DNA of 64,000 bases from SAR116 cluster bacterium (GCA_004212735.1 SHBD01000001.1:186001-250000); one strand, 5' to 3'; counted from the stretch's first letter, positions 44,104-53,396 are shown. Numbers and translations: made by a program. The notes: generated from the sequence alone by a model not told the origin.

Positions 44104-44847
44104 ATGGCAGATAATCGTTTTATGAATACAGCAGCAGCCGATGCGTCGCAAATTGACGTTGGCCTGCGCTCCTACATGCTTGGCGTATACAACCACATGA
44201 CAATCGCGTTGTTGTTCAGCGGATTGTTCGCTTTTGGCACCAAGATGCTGACCACTGTAACGGGTCCTGATGGCGGTCTTTACCTCACATCACTGGGTCA
44301 GTTGATCTACGCATCGCCGCTGAAATGGGTGATCATGCTGGCACCGCTTGGCATGGTTTTCTGGCTGTCAGCCCGGATAAACTCCATGTCTGCGTCAAAA
44401 GCCCGCACCATGTTTTATGTCTACAGCGCGTTGATGGGGCTTTCCCTGTCATCAATCCTGTTGACCTTCAGCATGCCAAGCGTTGCCCGGGCGTTCTTCG
44501 TGACCGCCGGTGCCTTCGCCGCACTCAGCCTTTATGGCTACACGACAAAACGCAGCCTGTCAGCGCTGGGCTCGTTCCTGATGATCGGCCTTTTCGGTCT
44601 GATCATTGCCAGTGTGGTCAACATTTTCATGGCATCAACGGCCATGCATTTTGTGATCTCGGTTGGCGGCGTGTTGATTTTTGCTGGCCTGACCGCTTAT
44701 GACACGCAGGACATCAAGAACATGTATCGCGCTGGCGACAGCTCAGAAGTATCAGCGAAGAAATCGATCTTTGGGGCGCTGCGCCTCTATCTTGATTTTA
44801 TCAACATGTTCCTGTTTATCCTGCAGCTGTTTGGCAACCGGGAATAG
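44104..44847 (+). CDS. BAX inhibitor-1 / YccA family membrane protein
   Basis: A 247-residue inner-membrane protein with about seven helices. The family C-terminal signature is visible: 'LTAYDTQDIKNMYRAGD' with two buried aspartates, which in BI-1 relatives form the pH sensor of a calcium leak channel, followed by a last helix ending 'FLFILQLFGNRE'. YccA relatives also modulate FtsH protease. It ends at a strong terminator and is not in an operon with its neighbours. Confidence 0.9.
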   Translation: MADNRFMNTAAADASQIDVGLRSYMLGVYNHMTIALLFSGLFAFGTKMLTTVTGPDGGLYLTSLGQLIYASPLKWVIMLAPLGMVFWLSARINSMSASKARTMFYVYSALMGLSLSSILLTFSMPSVARAFFVTAGAFAALSLYGYTTKRSLSALGSFLMIGLFGLIIASVVNIFMASTAMHFVISVGGVLIFAGLTAYDTQDIKNMYRAGDSSEVSAKKSIFGALRLYLDFINMFLFILQLFGNRE

Positions 44848-44887
44848 CCGCGAACGGATCGTTCATAGATGACGACATGAACAACCA

Positions 44888-44921
44888 CGCCCGGTGACAC
44901 TCTGCACCGGGCGTTTTTTTT
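44888..44921 (+). terminator. Strong terminator after the BI-1 gene
   Basis: Arms CGCCCGGTG (44888-44896) and CACCGGGCG (44905-44913) pair perfectly around an eight-base loop and run into eight T. Confidence 0.92.
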
Positions 44922-44958
44922 GATAGCGGTCAATGTGACCGTATTTTGGCGACATAAC

Positions 44959-45912
44959 ATGACTGACCTTCGCAACTATATCTCAACCCACTCTTTGGGA
45001 TCGCCGCTCCAAGCGGCTGCCGGTGAGGCAATCCTCGCGTTGTCTGACGCCGCTGCCCAGATTGCCACATTGATCCGTGAACCAGATTCCTCAGCAGATT
45101 TTGCCGCCGCTCAGGGTAGTGCCAATGCCGATGGCGACACGCAAAAAGCGCTGGATGTGATCTGTGACGAGATTGTTGCGAGCGCGCTGGCGGCGGCTGG
45201 CGTTTCCACCTACCTGTCGGAAGAGCGCGAGGAGCCCGTGTCGATGGATAAGGATGGGCTGGTGATCGTTGCCTGTGATCCACTGGACGGCTCCTCAAAC
45301 ATTGACACCAATCTGTCCATTGGCACAATTTTCTCTTTGCTGCCTGCGGCGACAGGGCCACTCCAGCCTGGCCGCAACCAGCTTGCCTCCGGCTTTTTCG
45401 TCTATGGCCCGCAAACCACATTATTGCTGACCATGGGAGAGGGTGTTCATGCCTTCCAGATGGATGCCTCCGGTGTGTTTCATCTGCTGGACTGGGCTGT
45501 CAGCATTCCGGCGCAAACGTCCGAATTTGCCATCAATGCGGCCAACGCCCGATTTTGGCATGCACCGGCTGCTGCCTATGTCGCTGATTGTATCGCCGGT
45601 GCCGAGGGGTCGCGTGGGCGTGATTTCAATATGCGCTGGCTTGGCTCGCTGGTCGCTGACAGCTGGCGGATTTTCCGACGCGGCGGTGTGTTTCTCTATC
45701 CCGGAGATCGGCGCGCGGGTTACAGTGAGGGCCGGTTGCGGCTCATTTATGAGGCTGCGCCTGTTGCCTTCCTTGTTGAACAGGCCGGTGGCCGCGCGAC
45801 GGATGGCAAAAACGCGATCATGGATATTGTTCCTGAATTTTTGCATCAGCGTGTGCCATTTATGTTCGGATCCGACACCGAAATGGAAGAAATAATCAGG
45901 CATCATTCATGA
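44959..45912 (+). CDS. fbp: Fructose-1,6-bisphosphatase, class I
   Basis: Gluconeogenic enzyme of 317 residues that removes the 1-phosphate of fructose 1,6-bisphosphate. The metal-binding signature 'ACDPLDGSSNIDTNLSIGT' (VDPLDGSSN-like) is clear, and 'YPGDRRAGYSEGRLRLIYEA' is the usual phosphate-binding segment, read at about residues 247-266. ATG 44959 (MTDLRNYIST) is chosen because the earlier ATG at 44920 lies inside the preceding terminator. The fba gene follows after 31 bases, so the two steps of the hexose-bisphosphate interconversion are co-expressed. Confidence 0.94.
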   Translation: MTDLRNYISTHSLGSPLQAAAGEAILALSDAAAQIATLIREPDSSADFAAAQGSANADGDTQKALDVICDEIVASALAAAGVSTYLSEEREEPVSMDKDGLVIVACDPLDGSSNIDTNLSIGTIFSLLPAATGPLQPGRNQLASGFFVYGPQTTLLLTMGEGVHAFQMDASGVFHLLDWAVSIPAQTSEFAINAANARFWHAPAAAYVADCIAGAEGSRGRDFNMRWLGSLVADSWRIFRRGGVFLYPGDRRAGYSEGRLRLIYEAAPVAFLVEQAGGRATDGKNAIMDIVPEFLHQRVPFMFGSDTEMEEIIRHHS

Positions 45913-45943
45913 TTAGAGCCACCCATCCAAAAGGAGCGATCCC

Positions 45944-47005
45944 ATGTTGATTTCACTGCGCCAACTGCTGGACGATGCTGCTGAGCGCGGCTATGGCGTT
46001 CCGGCTTTCAACATCAACAATATGGAACAGGGGCTGGCCATTCTGCAGGCCGCAGACAAAGTTGATGCGCCGGTGATTATTCAGGCAAGCCGGGGTGCCC
46101 GGAACTATGCCGGTGACATCATGTTGCAGGCGATGGTCAAGGCGCTGGCTGAGATGTATCCGCATATTCCGGTCTGCATGCATCAGGACCACGGCAACAA
46201 CCAGGCCACCTGCATGACGGCCATTCAATATGGCTTCACGTCGGTGATGATGGATGGCTCGCTCGAGGCAGACGCCAAAACCCCGGCATCCTATGAGTAC
46301 AATCTGGCGATCACCAGACAGGTCACCCAGATGGCGCACCATGCGGGTGTTTCGGTGGAGGGAGAACTCGGCATTCTGGGCTCGCTGGAAACAGGTGAGG
46401 GCGAACAGGAAGACGGCCATGGTGCTGAGGGCAAACTGTCTGAGGAGCAGCTTCTCACTGACCCTGATCAGGCCGTCGATTTCGTCAGGCAGACAAAGGT
46501 CGATGCGCTGGCCATTGCGATGGGAACCAGCCATGGTGCCTATAAATTCACCCGCAAGCCGGATGGCGACATTCTGGCGATGAATGTGGTCGAGGAAATC
46601 AACCGCCGGCTGCCAAACATTCATCTTGTCATGCATGGGTCATCCAGCGTACCGCAGGAATTGCAGGATGTGTTCAACGCCCATGGTGGCGAGATGCCAC
46701 AGACATGGGGGGTGCCGCTTGAGGAAATTGAGCGGGGCATCAAGCATGGTGTGCGCAAGGTCAACATCGACACTGATTGCCGGCTGGCAATGCTGGGTGT
46801 GATTCGCAAGGTCGCCACCGAAAACAAGTCAGAATTCGACCCACGGAAATTTTTCAAGCCAGCCATGCAGGCCATGGCCGACCTTTGCGCCGACAGGCTG
46901 GAGCGTTTCGGCACGGCCGGCAATGCCTCACGGATCAAGCCATTGTCACTTCAAACGATGGCATCGCGTTACGCTGCCGGCGGGCTTGACCCGGTCACTG
47001 GCTAG
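45944..47005 (+). CDS. fba: Fructose-bisphosphate aldolase, class II
   Basis: Zinc-dependent aldolase of 353 residues, CbbA type. Metal-site and substrate blocks are 'CMHQDHGNN' near residue 80, '[13 protein letters not shown]' near 139, and '[17 protein letters not shown]' near 270. It interconverts fructose 1,6-bisphosphate with dihydroxyacetone phosphate and glyceraldehyde 3-phosphate. Downstream of fbp with the ribosome site 'aaaaggagcgatccc'. Its end faces the epimerase-like gene, 13 bases away. Confidence 0.95.
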   Translation: MLISLRQLLDDAAERGYGVPAFNINNMEQGLAILQAADKVDAPVIIQASRGARNYAGDIMLQAMVKALAEMYPHIPVCMHQDHGNNQATCMTAIQYGFTSVMMDGSLEADAKTPASYEYNLAITRQVTQMAHHAGVSVEGELGILGSLETGEGEQEDGHGAEGKLSEEQLLTDPDQAVDFVRQTKVDALAIAMGTSHGAYKFTRKPDGDILAMNVVEEINRRLPNIHLVMHGSSSVPQELQDVFNAHGGEMPQTWGVPLEEIERGIKHGVRKVNIDTDCRLAMLGVIRKVATENKSEFDPRKFFKPAMQAMADLCADRLERFGTAGNASRIKPLSLQTMASRYAAGGLDPVTG

Positions 47006-47018
47006 CCTTTCGCCGCCG

Positions 47019-47879
47019 TCAGCCGCCCTCAGCCTCAAGAATTGCCGCAAGGCCGCTCTCATAGTCGGGATAGAGCAGATCAAGACCCAATTCCGGCTTG
47101 ATCACGCGTGAGCCAACACGCCGCCTCGATACATAAAAGCTGCGGGCCATTGCTGACAGATTTGCTTCTTCAAGGGTCTGTGGTTCTGGTGGGGCTACCC
47201 CCAGAATTTTGGCGGCATGTCGCACAACGTCACCCTGTGGTGCCGGCTTTTCATCGGCCAGATTGATGATCCGGCCGCGCCGGGGCTGCGCCATTGCGGC
47301 GTGGATGATTCGGCAGATATCATCAACATGAATTCTGTTGAAAACCTGTCCTTCGCGCTCGATGATCCGCGCTGTGCCGGCACGCAGCCCGTCAAAGGCA
47401 CTTCGTCCAGGGCCGTAAATGCCTGCCGCCCGGAAAATTTCAGCGCCCAGCAGAGCCAGCCAGCGCCCTTCCGCAGCCAGGCGGGCGCGTCCCCGCGCCG
47501 TTGCCGGTTCCGGCGGCGTGTCCTCATAACAAAAACCCAGCGGCTTGTCTGGATAGATTGAGGTCGCGGAGACATAGCCTGTCCAGCCGGCGAAATTGCG
47601 CAACTCGTCGCCATGGGCGTCGAGCACCGGATCGCTACCACCGATTGCAGTGATCGTGCTGACCAGCGCGTCCACTCCCTCAAGCGCCGATTTAGGATCG
47701 CGCAACGGTTGGCTGTCGCTAAAGGGATGGATCTGCCATCCGGCAGCAATCTCATCCGCCAGCTTTTCGGGTGTGCGGGTGGTGCCACGGATTTGCCAGC
47801 CTGCCTTTGCCAGCAGATGACCCAAGGGCCGGCCAACATAGCCGATGCCGAAAATGAAAATGACGGGTGGTTTTGTCAT
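47019..47879 (-). CDS. NAD-dependent epimerase/dehydratase-like SDR protein (YeeZ type)
   Basis: An atypical short-chain dehydrogenase of 286 residues. The N-terminal 'IFIFGIGYVGRPLGHLLAKA' is the Rossmann motif; 'YVSATSIYPD' and 'GIYGPGRSAFDGLRAG' are family blocks, and 'RRVGSRVIKPELGLDLLYPD' closes the protein. YeeZ-type members have no firm substrate. ATG 47879 (MTKPPVIF) is preferred; the frame is open to 47930. It follows the M23 peptidase gene by 28 bases on the same strand. Confidence 0.82.
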   Translation of the reverse strand: MTKPPVIFIFGIGYVGRPLGHLLAKAGWQIRGTTRTPEKLADEIAAGWQIHPFSDSQPLRDPKSALEGVDALVSTITAIGGSDPVLDAHGDELRNFAGWTGYVSATSIYPDKPLGFCYEDTPPEPATARGRARLAAEGRWLALLGAEIFRAAGIYGPGRSAFDGLRAGTARIIEREGQVFNRIHVDDICRIIHAAMAQPRRGRIINLADEKPAPQGDVVRHAAKILGVAPPEPQTLEEANLSAMARSFYVSRRRVGSRVIKPELGLDLLYPDYESGLAAILEAEGG

Positions 47880-47907
47880 CGCGTCAGACCGGTTCTGGCA
47901 GGTTCGA

Positions 47908-48777
47908 TCATTGCGGCATCGGGCCGGCAATCAGGGCGGCGTCAAGTCTGCGCCCCTGCCAGTCCAGCCGCCAGTCAAGATGGGGCCCGGTTGACCTGCC
48001 GCTCGATCCGACCCATCCCAGCAATGTGCCACGCTGAACCGTCTCGCCTGTGGAAACGGCGACCTGATCGAGATGGAGAAAGCTGGAGTTAAGTCCAAGG
48101 CCATGCGCCATCAGAATGGTCCAGCCTGAATAATAAAGGTCCATGACCAGTGTCACCCTGCCACTGGCCGGGGCCAGAACGGCTGTTCCCTTCGGGGCGG
48201 CAATATCAATGCCGTAATGCGGTGCCCGTGGCTTGCCGTTGAGAATGCGCTGGCTGCCGAAAACGCCGGAAATCCGGCCCCTTACCGGCCAATCGAAGCC
48301 ATCAACAAAATCACCAAGTGGGGCAATCCGTGTCCGCGCTTCGCGTACAGCCTTGGAGTCACTCTTGATGCGTTTGATGACATCTTCAGGCGGTGTCACC
48401 ATTTTTGGTTCGAGACCGTCAATCCGCTGGATGTCATAGTCGCGCTGCACCGGCGTCACCACCGTGCTGTGTCGCCCACCATCACCGCTGGTTATCCGGA
48501 TTGTCTGCGGTGTATCGCTTTGATGATGAAACCCGACAAGGAACAATCCGGTGCCGCTGACGGGAACCGCCGTGCCATCAATTTCGACCCGGCTGCCTGG
48601 CGTTGTGCGGGCGATGATTAAACCACCCTCAATGGCTGAGCCGGTGATCACATCGGCGCCATTGATTACGGCTGTCTGGGTTTGCTGGGCGGCGCTGCCT
48701 GTCATCGGCAACAGCACAGAAATAGACGCAAACGCAAGAAAAAGCAGGCAGAGGTGGGTAAATGATCTTGGCTTCAT
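47908..48777 (-). CDS. M23-family metallopeptidase-like exported protein
   Basis: A 289-residue exported protein with a signal peptide ending near 'GSAA' (residue 30). The C-terminal 110 residues form an M23 (LytM-like) domain: 'HYGIDIAAPKGTAVLAPASG' gives the HxxxD metal motif, but the second metal motif, normally HxH, reads 'GPHLDWRL', with Asp in place of the last His. The peptidase may therefore be altered, although related alphaproteobacterial proteins may share this form. Expected role is peptidoglycan remodelling or activation of another hydrolase in the periplasm. Confidence 0.85.
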   Translation of the reverse strand: MKPRSFTHLCLLFLAFASISVLLPMTGSAAQQTQTAVINGADVITGSAIEGGLIIARTTPGSRVEIDGTAVPVSGTGLFLVGFHHQSDTPQTIRITSGDGGRHSTVVTPVQRDYDIQRIDGLEPKMVTPPEDVIKRIKSDSKAVREARTRIAPLGDFVDGFDWPVRGRISGVFGSQRILNGKPRAPHYGIDIAAPKGTAVLAPASGRVTLVMDLYYSGWTILMAHGLGLNSSFLHLDQVAVSTGETVQRGTLLGWVGSSGRSTGPHLDWRLDWQGRRLDAALIAGPMPQ

Positions 48778-48947
48778 AATGCGGCAAGGGTACCATTATT
48801 CTATGTCCAATACACGCCGAAACATTTTGTTCCGGCATGCAAGGCAAGCTTGCAAAGCCAGCTTGCGGGGGGCGTGTTTTTATTTGACTGGCTGATTGTC
48901 GACCTGCTGCATGTCGACTGGCCAATTGTCCTTGCAGGAGACGTTCA

Positions 48948-49913
48948 ATGGCAAGTGTGCCCTCCCAATCATCCCCCCAAGCTGTGCCCCATGAGCAGGT
49001 CGTCATTATTGGCGCTGGCGCGGCTGGTCTGACGGCTGGCATCTACACCGCGCGGGCCAATCTGAGCCCTGTCATTCTTGCTGGGCTGCAGCCCGGCGGT
49101 CAAATGACGATCACCACCGATGTTGAGAATTATCCGGGTTTTGCCAATGTCATTCAGGGGCCATGGCTGATGACCGAGATGCAGTCACAGGCTGAAAATG
49201 TGGGCGCGCGCGTTATCTATGACATCGTGACAGCGGTTGACGCCTCGTCGCGGCCCTTCGTCCTGAGCCTTGATTCCGGGGGCCAGATGACGGCGGATAC
49301 AATCATTCTGGCGACCGGCGCACAGGCGCGCTGGCTTGGGCTTGAATCTGAACAGGCCTTCAATGGGCGCGGCGTGTCTGCCTGTGCCACCTGCGATGGG
49401 TTTTTCTACAAGGGGCGTGAGGTTGCCGTGATTGGGGGTGGCAATACGGCGGTTGAGGAAGCGCTGTATCTGGCCAATATCTGTGAAAAGGTGACGCTGG
49501 TGCATCGCCGTGACACCCTGCGGGCTGAACAGATCATGCAGGACCGGTTGCTTCGGAACGAGAAAATTGAGGTTCTCTGGAACCGTCAGGTTGCCGAGGT
49601 TCTGGGCGATGATGGCGGTGTCTCGGGTCTGCGTCTGGCATCAACCGTTGGCGAGGCGGAGCTGGAAATTGCCGTGCATGGCATGTTTGTTGCCATTGGC
49701 CATGATCCGGCAACAGCCGCCTTTGCCCGCGTCGTTGATCTCGATGACGAGGGGTATATCCTTGCCGAAAAGGGAGGAACGCGCACGTCGGTTTCCGGTA
49801 TTTTTGCCGCCGGTGATTGCGTTGACAAGATTTACCGTCAGGCGGTAACGGCTGCTGGCATGGGCTGCATGGCGGCGCTTGATGCCGAGCGCTGGCTTGG
49901 TGAGCAGGAGTAA
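48948..49913 (+). CDS. trxB: Thioredoxin reductase
   Basis: NADPH-dependent flavoprotein of 321 residues that reduces thioredoxin. FAD motif 'VVIIGAGAAGLTAGIYTARA' near residue 17, redox pair in 'SACATCDGFFYKG', NADPH motif 'VAVIGGGNTAVEEALYLA' and C-terminal 'GIFAAGDCVDKIYRQAVTAA' are all present. The first 15 residues (MASVPSQSSPQAVPH) form a short extra tail. Ribosome site 'caggagacgttca'. It is divergent from the M23 gene and convergent with the MFS gene 20 bases away. Confidence 0.96.
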   Translation: MASVPSQSSPQAVPHEQVVIIGAGAAGLTAGIYTARANLSPVILAGLQPGGQMTITTDVENYPGFANVIQGPWLMTEMQSQAENVGARVIYDIVTAVDASSRPFVLSLDSGGQMTADTIILATGAQARWLGLESEQAFNGRGVSACATCDGFFYKGREVAVIGGGNTAVEEALYLANICEKVTLVHRRDTLRAEQIMQDRLLRNEKIEVLWNRQVAEVLGDDGGVSGLRLASTVGEAELEIAVHGMFVAIGHDPATAAFARVVDLDDEGYILAEKGGTRTSVSGIFAAGDCVDKIYRQAVTAAGMGCMAALDAERWLGEQE

Positions 49914-49933
49914 ACTGTCTTTTTTGCAGTGTC

Positions 49934-51160
49934 TCAGGCTCTGGCTGTTTGCGGCATGATCGGTGCTTCGCGGATCAGCCAATTGATGCCAAAGGCAAAA
50001 AGACCGGCCGCCACATTCAGCCACCACATCAGCTCATAGCTGGCGTTCAGATCATAGAGATACCCGCCAAGCCAGGCGCCGACAAACGAGCCCAACTGGT
50101 GTGACAGAAACACGATGCCATAGAGCATGCTCAGATGTTTTGGGCCAAAAAACACCACAATCAACCCGCTGGTGAGTGGGATTGTCCCCAGCCATAACAG
50201 GCCCATCGCCGCCCCGAAGATCAGCGCACTTGTCGCGCTTGGTGGAGTGATGACAAAGGCGGCAATCACCAGTCCGCGGAGCAGATAGACGGTTGCCAGC
50301 GTTTTGCGCTTCGATAATTTGCCTCCCAGCCATCCGCAGACAAAAGCCCCCAGAATGTTGAACAGCCCGACCAGCGCCAATGCCCAGCTGGCTATATTGC
50401 CGGAAATCGCATGGTCTCTTAGATAAACAGGCAGGTGCGTTGTGATGAACACAAGCTGCAGGCCGCAGACAAAAAACCCCGTTGTCAGCAACAGATAGTC
50501 GCGGCTGCGCACCGCCAGTTGCAGTGCCTCGCCGGTGGTGACTGCGGCGACGTCACGGGTGCTGCCGGGCTTGTCGCTACGCATGCCAAGTGCCACCGCC
50601 ATCATCGCTCCCATCAGCACTGACAGGATGATCAGGGCCATCTGCCAGCCATAGCCGCCGATGAGCAATTGTGTAATCGGCAACAGGGCAAACTGGCCAA
50701 ATGAGCCGAAACTTGTCACCATGCCGAACGCGAGTGAGTGTTTCTCGGGCGGAACGGCTCTGGCCACGGCACCAATGGCGATCGAAATTCCGGCACTTCC
50801 CATGCCGATGCCGATCAATATTTGCCCCAGAAAAATTCCGGCCTCAGTTACCATCAAGGCCGTGAACAGCAATCCGGCACTATAGATTAATGCGCCAAGC
50901 GCTGCCACTTTCCACGCGCCGATCTTGTCGGCAAGCGCTCCAAACAGAGGTGATGACGCACCCCATAGCAGGTTCTGCGCGGCAATCGCCAGCGAGAATG
51001 TCTGCAGTCCGGTGCCAAGCTCATTCGATATCGGCACCATGAACAGGCCGAAAACCTGCCGGATACCAAGCGTCACCGTGACAATACACGACCCGGCAAT
51101 CAACACCATAACCCAGGGCGCGAACATGGATGATGGGGATGAGGGCTGTGTGTTGCTCAT
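49934..51160 (-). CDS. Major facilitator superfamily transporter
   Basis: A 408-residue protein with twelve predicted membrane helices and the MFS loop motif in 'GALADKIGAWKVAALGALIY' (near residues 61-80). Layout resembles the oxalate/formate or monocarboxylate-type MFS group, so a carboxylate substrate is likely, but no residue fixes it. About 40 bp upstream is a 16-bp dyad, so the gene is probably regulated by a dedicated DNA-binding protein, and a direct repeat lies in the leader. No co-transcribed enzyme hints at the substrate. Confidence 0.82.
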   Translation of the reverse strand: MSNTQPSSPSSMFAPWVMVLIAGSCIVTVTLGIRQVFGLFMVPISNELGTGLQTFSLAIAAQNLLWGASSPLFGALADKIGAWKVAALGALIYSAGLLFTALMVTEAGIFLGQILIGIGMGSAGISIAIGAVARAVPPEKHSLAFGMVTSFGSFGQFALLPITQLLIGGYGWQMALIILSVLMGAMMAVALGMRSDKPGSTRDVAAVTTGEALQLAVRSRDYLLLTTGFFVCGLQLVFITTHLPVYLRDHAISGNIASWALALVGLFNILGAFVCGWLGGKLSKRKTLATVYLLRGLVIAAFVITPPSATSALIFGAAMGLLWLGTIPLTSGLIVVFFGPKHLSMLYGIVFLSHQLGSFVGAWLGGYLYDLNASYELMWWLNVAAGLFAFGINWLIREAPIMPQTARA

Positions 51161-51462
51161 TCGTATGATCCGGGCTCAAGGTAACGTGTTCAAGGTAAGA
51201 TGCGTCATGTGACGCACGGCATGCGCAGCACCACGCTAGTTCTCAACCCAGCTCAAGTATAGTGAAATCGACTGTTGGCTGAATTTGCCGGGCGATGATG
51301 CCCACCACGGTCATGCACCTAGGCGCTCATAGCACCATCAATCTCTGCGGGTGTTCCCAAGATTATTCCCGAGATTACTTATTTACCCATTCCTGCAAGG
51401 GGTACCTGCGTCTGCAGAAGGTGACTACTCTTGCAAGGGGTAACTGCTTCTGCAGGAGGTGA
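51161..51462. other. Intergenic stretch with an operator-like dyad and a tandem repeat
   Basis: About 300 bases without a supported gene. The left part is the promoter region of the minus-strand MFS gene; the right part holds a 38-bp tandem repeat that runs into the end of the cold-shock gene. Confidence 0.6.
51201..51216. promoter_or_regulatory. Operator-like dyad TGCGTCA-TG-TGACGCA upstream of the MFS gene
   Basis: A perfect inverted repeat 41-56 bp before the MFS start. Between it and the start lies a direct repeat TCAAGGTAA at 51176-51184 and 51190-51198. Confidence 0.5.
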
Positions 51463-51478
51463 CTACTCCTGCAAGAGG
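51394..51478. repeat. 38-bp tandem repeat at the 3-prime end of the cold-shock gene
   Basis: Units at 51394-51431 and 51432-51469 share most positions, then a partial third copy starts at 51470. TGCAGGAG (51451-51458) and CTCCTGCA (51466-51473) form a perfect hairpin overlapping the stop codon. On the minus strand this could slow decay of, or end, the cold-shock mRNA. Confidence 0.7.
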
Positions 51479-51933
51479 CGGACAGCCTGAACCTGTGGTC
51501 CACGCCCTGAATCATCCACTTTCACCAGAAGTTTCTGGCCCTGCATCAGCGAATGAAAGCCGCAGTCGTTAAGAACGCGGCTATGAACAAAGACATCTTC
51601 CTCAAGCTCGTCAGCCGTGACAAAGCCATAGCCCCGCAGATCATTGAAGAATTTGACCACGGCACGAACTTCATCTTCAGCGGGCTCTGCGGCCGCTGGT
51701 GGTGATGGTGAGACAGGCCTGTTGACCGTCAGTAGATCTTGAATGACCTGCCCATGCTCGTTCGTTGTCAGGGACACGCTGACCCTGTCACCGGTGAGGA
51801 GTCTGATCAAACCGAATCGATCCAGTGTAGACCGGTGCAGAAAAACCTCTGCATCACCGATTTTAACAAATCCATACCCTTTGCGCTCATTGTACCAGAT
51901 GAGCTCACCTTCACGGACCTCTACTTCACTCAC
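51463..51933 (-). CDS. Protein with two cold-shock domains
   Basis: A 156-residue protein with two tandem cold-shock (OB-fold) domains, residues about 8-70 and 90-155. Each has an RNP1-like motif, 'KGYGFVKIG' and 'RGYGFVTADE', and an RNP2-like 'VFLHRS' or 'VFVHSR'. A Pro/Ala/Glu-rich linker joins them. Two-domain forms are common in Alphaproteobacteria and bind single-stranded RNA or DNA, acting as RNA chaperones. The last codons lie inside the tandem repeat. Ribosome site on the minus strand is 'taagaaagctaagtg' or nearby, weak. Confidence 0.9.
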   Translation of the reverse strand: MSEVEVREGELIWYNERKGYGFVKIGDAEVFLHRSTLDRFGLIRLLTGDRVSVSLTTNEHGQVIQDLLTVNRPVSPSPPAAAEPAEDEVRAVVKFFNDLRGYGFVTADELEEDVFVHSRVLNDCGFHSLMQGQKLLVKVDDSGRGPQVQAVRLLQE

Positions 51934-52147
51934 AACACTTAGCTTTCTTACCTAGATTAACACTCTGCTTATTGGAAGAACGCTCCAACCTGCCAAGCAT
52001 TCGCCGGATTAAACATTTCGCCCCAAGCAAAATCTGACGTGGTAACGCAGTTGTGAATTTCAAAGGATAATGTGGGTATTGCGGCGGCAGTCACCGGCGG
52101 TGCGGTATGCCATGCCAGAGATGTCGAATCTGAGCTGATTTGGTGTG

Positions 52148-53044
52148 TTAACCGGTGGGGCTCAACGCCGCTTTATTGGCGTCTACTGTATCAGAAATCG
52201 CTTTATTCCAGTCACTTATAGACTTTGCGTCTGCCGCTGCGGCAGGGAAAATCAGACCGCGTGTGCTGTTTACCAGCCCCCCTTCCCAGCCAAATTTACC
52301 ACGCTTCAGCCCGGCAAGCGCTTTTTCCGGCCCGGCACCCTGAGCGCCAAATCCCGGAACCAGAAACGGCGAATCGGGCAAAATGGCGCGCAGACGGCGT
52401 GCATCCTCTGGCCAGGTGGCACCTGCAACGATGCCAAGTGATGACCAGCCGCTGGCACCGCGCCGGTCTGCGGCGAGTGGCGCCAGCATCCCGGCAAGAT
52501 GGTGATAGAGAGGTTGGCCGTCGACAAGCTGGTCCTGCAGATCACCGGCCCCCGGATTGCTCGTTCGGTTCAAAATGAACAGGCCGCTGCCGGTTGCGTC
52601 AGCCCGTTGCAGAAACGGCTCCAGCGTATCAAGGCCAAGCCAGGGGTTGATCGTGAGTGCGTCTGATGGAAAGGCGGCGTCATGCCCGATCCAGCCAGCG
52701 GCATAGGCGGTTGAGGTGCTGCCAATATCACCGCGTTTTGCGTCCATCACCACCAGCAGACCGGCCCTCACCGCGTCGCGGCCAAGTTCGGCGAGCACCT
52801 GCATGCCACCCGAGCCATGCTGTTCGAAAAAGGCTGCCTGCGGTTTGATTGCGGCAACCTTGCCAATCGCCTGACCAAGACAGGCATTGGCAAAATCCCT
52901 AATCGCAGCGATGCTGGCATCGCTGCCGGGCGCTCCGCCGCCAAACAGCGCCGGAATCATCGTCATATGCGGGTCAATCCCCATGCAAAGAACGGTGCCG
53001 GTTTGCCGGTTGGCCTCGGTCAGCCTGTCTGCAAAAACTGTCAT
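52148..53044 (-). CDS. pyrF: Orotidine 5-phosphate decarboxylase, long (type 2) form
   Basis: Pyrimidine biosynthesis enzyme of 298 residues that turns OMP into UMP. The catalytic block 'VVMDAKRGDIGSTSTAYA' holds the Lys/Asp network; 'CMGIDPHMTMIP' and 'VPGFGAQGAGPEKAL' are further family blocks. Its length matches the type 2 (mycobacterial/Myxococcus-like) group, longer than the E. coli form. It follows gapR after 17 bases, so it sits in a DUF1244-gapR-pyrF gene series on the minus strand. Confidence 0.93.
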   Translation of the reverse strand: MTVFADRLTEANRQTGTVLCMGIDPHMTMIPALFGGGAPGSDASIAAIRDFANACLGQAIGKVAAIKPQAAFFEQHGSGGMQVLAELGRDAVRAGLLVVMDAKRGDIGSTSTAYAAGWIGHDAAFPSDALTINPWLGLDTLEPFLQRADATGSGLFILNRTSNPGAGDLQDQLVDGQPLYHHLAGMLAPLAADRRGASGWSSLGIVAGATWPEDARRLRAILPDSPFLVPGFGAQGAGPEKALAGLKRGKFGWEGGLVNSTRGLIFPAAAADAKSISDWNKAISDTVDANKAALSPTG

Positions 53045-53061
53045 GCCTTGGCCCGCTTTTG

Positions 53062-53313
53062 TCAGACCAGACCAAGCGCGGTGCGATAGGTTGTTAGCAA
53101 TTCATCCTGTTCGTTCAGCAATTCGCGGTCCATGCCCCGCAGCCGCACGATCTGGCGCATGATTTTCGGCTCAAAGCCTGTTGCCTTTGCATCGGCATAG
53201 ACATCCTTGATATCTGCCATCAGCGCCCGTTTTTCTTCCTCCAACCGCTCAATCCGCTCAATGAATTGTTGTAGCTGCTCGGCGCCAGCACCGGTTCCGG
53301 GGATGATTGCCAT
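53062..53313 (-). CDS. gapR: GapR-type nucleoid protein (DUF2312)
   Basis: An 83-residue, mostly coiled-coil protein. The DUF2312 sequence is plain: 'QQFIERIERLEEEKRALMAD' then 'DVYADAKATGFEPKIMRQIV' and 'RLRGMDRELLNEQDELLTTY'. GapR proteins clamp overtwisted DNA ahead of replication and transcription and stimulate topoisomerases; they are nearly confined to Alphaproteobacteria and their phages. Chromosomal context with pyrF and a DUF1244 gene argues for the host copy. Confidence 0.95.
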   Translation of the reverse strand: MAIIPGTGAGAEQLQQFIERIERLEEEKRALMADIKDVYADAKATGFEPKIMRQIVRLRGMDRELLNEQDELLTTYRTALGLV

Positions 53314-53396
53314 GAATGTTCCTACCTTAAGATGTCTGTTGTTGGTCAGTCAGTGTGACGATTAATGTGACCCGGAGAATGTGACGCGATGATCGG

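Noticed and set aside
51394-51478. CRISPR-like reading of the 38-bp repeat
   Set aside because: The copies are adjacent with no unique spacers and no cas genes are nearby.
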